NCBI GenBank assembly: GCA_035306725.1
Contig: DATGNN010000274.1
Location: 1 to 5,545, forward strand
From: JAAYEB01 sp035306725
GTDB taxonomy: Bacteria; Fibrobacterota; Chitinivibrionia; Chitinivibrionales; Chitinispirillaceae
Direction: 5' to 3'
Length of the DNA stretch: 5,545 bases
In this document: positions 4,508 through 5,545 of the stretch, one piece after another
How the letters are laid out: each line of letters opens with the position of its first letter
How positions within the stretch are numbered: the stretch's first letter is position 1
The notes under the pieces: generated by a model
What the model was told of the DNA's origin: nothing
Seen by the model: the letters and a program-made list of their open reading frames with translations, nothing else
Databases searched by the model: none
Position numbers and translations under genes: made by a program

Positions 4508-4960
4508 ATGCGCAACCGGTTATTTTCCATTTCGTGGGTTTCACGAATACTGTTAAATATAAATCCCTTCGTTGCGCTCTCCGGGAAATCCTGTTTCAAT
4601 AATCATTCAGGTTTTATTCAAACCAAATTCTCAAAACAGAAATACTCTCCTGAGATACTTTTTTTAAAAAGAACTTTTGAATTCTTCTCAAACTGCATTT
4701 CATCATTTATTGTTCATGTAATTTCACTTTTCGAGTTCTTTAGCAAAAACCATCCAGCCGATAGATACTTTTTTGTTATAATGGGCTATGGACTTGGTAA
4801 TCCAGATATTGTGGAGTATAGCCTGAACAAACCAGAGTTTAACAGCTATTACCAAGGTATCTTAAAATTAAAAACAAGAAAAACTTTTTTTGAAGCTGTA
4901 TTATTCCGGTTGTTTGGAAAATATCACTACTACAGAATTTTTCCAGCAGATATACATTAA
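4508..4960 (+). CDS. Hypothetical protein, phenylalanine-rich, no recognised family
   Basis: The frame has 150 codons, starting with ATG preceded by AGGG eight bases upstream. I do not recognise the product. It is basic and strikingly aromatic, with 21 Phe and 9 Tyr. It lacks a classic signal peptide, though residues 5-24 are moderately hydrophobic. A helix-like hydrophobic stretch at about 57-78 (FEFFSNCISSFIVHVISLF) could touch a membrane. The second half looks more protein-like, with RYFFVIMGYGLGNPDIVEY and a tyrosine-rich end (KYHYYRIF). The next gene begins 42 bases downstream on the same strand with no terminator between, so the two may be co-transcribed. T-rich DNA gives Phe-rich translations by chance, and the first 45 residues are especially undistinguished. 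A chance or decayed frame therefore remains possible. Confidence 0.5.
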   Translation: MRNRLFSISWVSRILLNINPFVALSGKSCFNNHSGFIQTKFSKQKYSPEILFLKRTFEFFSNCISSFIVHVISLFEFFSKNHPADRYFFVIMGYGLGNPDIVEYSLNKPEFNSYYQGILKLKTRKTFFEAVLFRLFGKYHYYRIFPADIH

Positions 4961-5002
4961 TACGGTTTTTGTTAGATTAAGAAATTTCAATTGGGGTTTA
5001 AG

Positions 5003-5545
5003 ATGACTAACAGATTAAGCACTGAAAATTTTGCTAAACTCATTATGATCTTTTTTCTGTGTGCTTTAGTTCACGGCAATGATATATGTAAGGTCATTCT
5101 GGATTGTCCCGGTAACTACAATGAAGATACAGTAAGAGTTGGAAGCAATGTGGTAGCTCTTTCAGAAGTATTTAATCATTGTGCTCCCGATTCAATCGTG
5201 GAAGCTCCAATCATTGATATTAAAGATACTATTTCTGTTTTTTTTGTAATTGATCACTCTTCCAGCATGAGCCACATGGACTCTACAGCAGTGAGATATC
5301 AGGTTGTTGTTGATCTGATTGATACAATAGCAGCTAAATCTCCACAATCAGAAATCGGTCTGGCTGTCTTTTCGAATCAGTTACTTCACAGTTACATAGA
5401 TGACCCGTTTTATGTGCAACTTGATCAAGACAACCCTGACTGGCATGACTCTTACATTCCATTAACCCGCCTTGACACAACAATTGATGGAAAAAAATCA
5501 ATAGAGAAATTGAAAGAAAGTATTAAAATCAGTAATTCGTCCGAA
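5003..5545 (+). CDS. Exported von Willebrand factor A (VWA) domain protein, 3' end beyond window
   Basis: An open frame of 181 codons runs from ATG at 5003 to the window edge. GGGG six bases upstream supports the start. Residues 1-25 form a signal peptide with a hydrophobic core (LIMIFFLCALVHG), predicted to be cut after Gly25. Residues about 26-75 form a short N-terminal segment with Cys29, Cys35 and Cys60. The VWA domain opens at about 77 with ISVFFVIDHSSSMS. This holds an intact metal-ion-dependent adhesion site, Asp84-x-Ser86-x-Ser88. It is followed by the usual amphipathic helix (about 96-112) and the strand SEIGLAVFSN (about 116-125). The later MIDAS Thr and Asp lie partly beyond the edge. 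VWA domains bind protein ligands through a coordinated Mg2+ or similar ion. An exported copy suggests adhesion or surface assembly. Large secreted VWA proteins are common in Fibrobacterota-like genomes. What follows the domain is unknown. Confidence 0.9.
   Translation, partial: MTNRLSTENFAKLIMIFFLCALVHGNDICKVILDCPGNYNEDTVRVGSNVVALSEVFNHCAPDSIVEAPIIDIKDTISVFFVIDHSSSMSHMDSTAVRYQVVVDLIDTIAAKSPQSEIGLAVFSNQLLHSYIDDPFYVQLDQDNPDWHDSYIPLTRLDTTIDGKKSIEKLKESIKISNSSE

Noticed and set aside
4405..4599. Minus-strand 64-codon frame.
   Set aside because: It has no ribosome binding site or domain and runs through the nested dyad and the start of the plus-strand orphan.

Overview
The window is AT-rich bacterial DNA. 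It holds an unrelated set of genes separated by roomy intergenic stretches. The gene content points to the FCB superphylum, most plausibly Fibrobacterota/Chitinispirillia. The evidence is a secreted protein alternating CBM4_9-like modules with a KRE9/Ig-like beta-sandwich, a secreted VWA protein, and a short primary-type sigma factor whose region 2.4 (WWIRQAILQSLAEQSR) resembles the Bacteroidetes/Chlorobi form. This placement is inferred from family resemblance, not from a database search.

Layout. (1) Positions 1-1185, minus strand: a long open frame running off the left edge, the N-terminal 395 residues of an exported, probably carbohydrate-binding protein. (2) 1186-1834: mostly noncoding, with a strong ribosome binding site for gene 1, a long-armed inverted repeat and a doubtful 91-codon frame. 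(3) 1835-2623, minus: an intact endonuclease/exonuclease/phosphatase-fold hydrolase. A possible 50-codon frame just upstream ends in a TAATG overlap with its start. (4) 2624-3058: a divergent regulatory region between the hydrolase and the sigma factor, with overlapping opposite-facing promoter candidates, a perfect 14-bp palindrome and a stunted lipoprotein-like leader. (5) 3059-3913, plus: sigma-70 factor, GTG start. (6) 3918-4169, plus: a small lipoprotein with a twin CX6C pattern, whose ribosome binding site lies in the last codons of the sigma gene. (7) 4170-4507: noncoding, with a weak A/T-only hairpin, a good promoter candidate carrying a tandem 10-bp repeat in its spacer, and a nested dyad. 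(8) 4508-4960, plus: a phenylalanine-rich orphan frame. (9) 5003-5545, plus: the start of an exported VWA protein with an intact MIDAS DxSxS motif, running off the right edge.

Two likely transcription units are visible: sigma factor plus twin-CX6C lipoprotein, and orphan plus VWA protein. The two edge genes encode exported proteins suited to polysaccharide or surface interaction. No RNA gene, CRISPR array, transposase or attachment site was recognised. The best candidates for something undescribed are the sigma-coupled twin-CX6C lipoprotein and the orphan/VWA pair. Neither amounts to proof of a new system.
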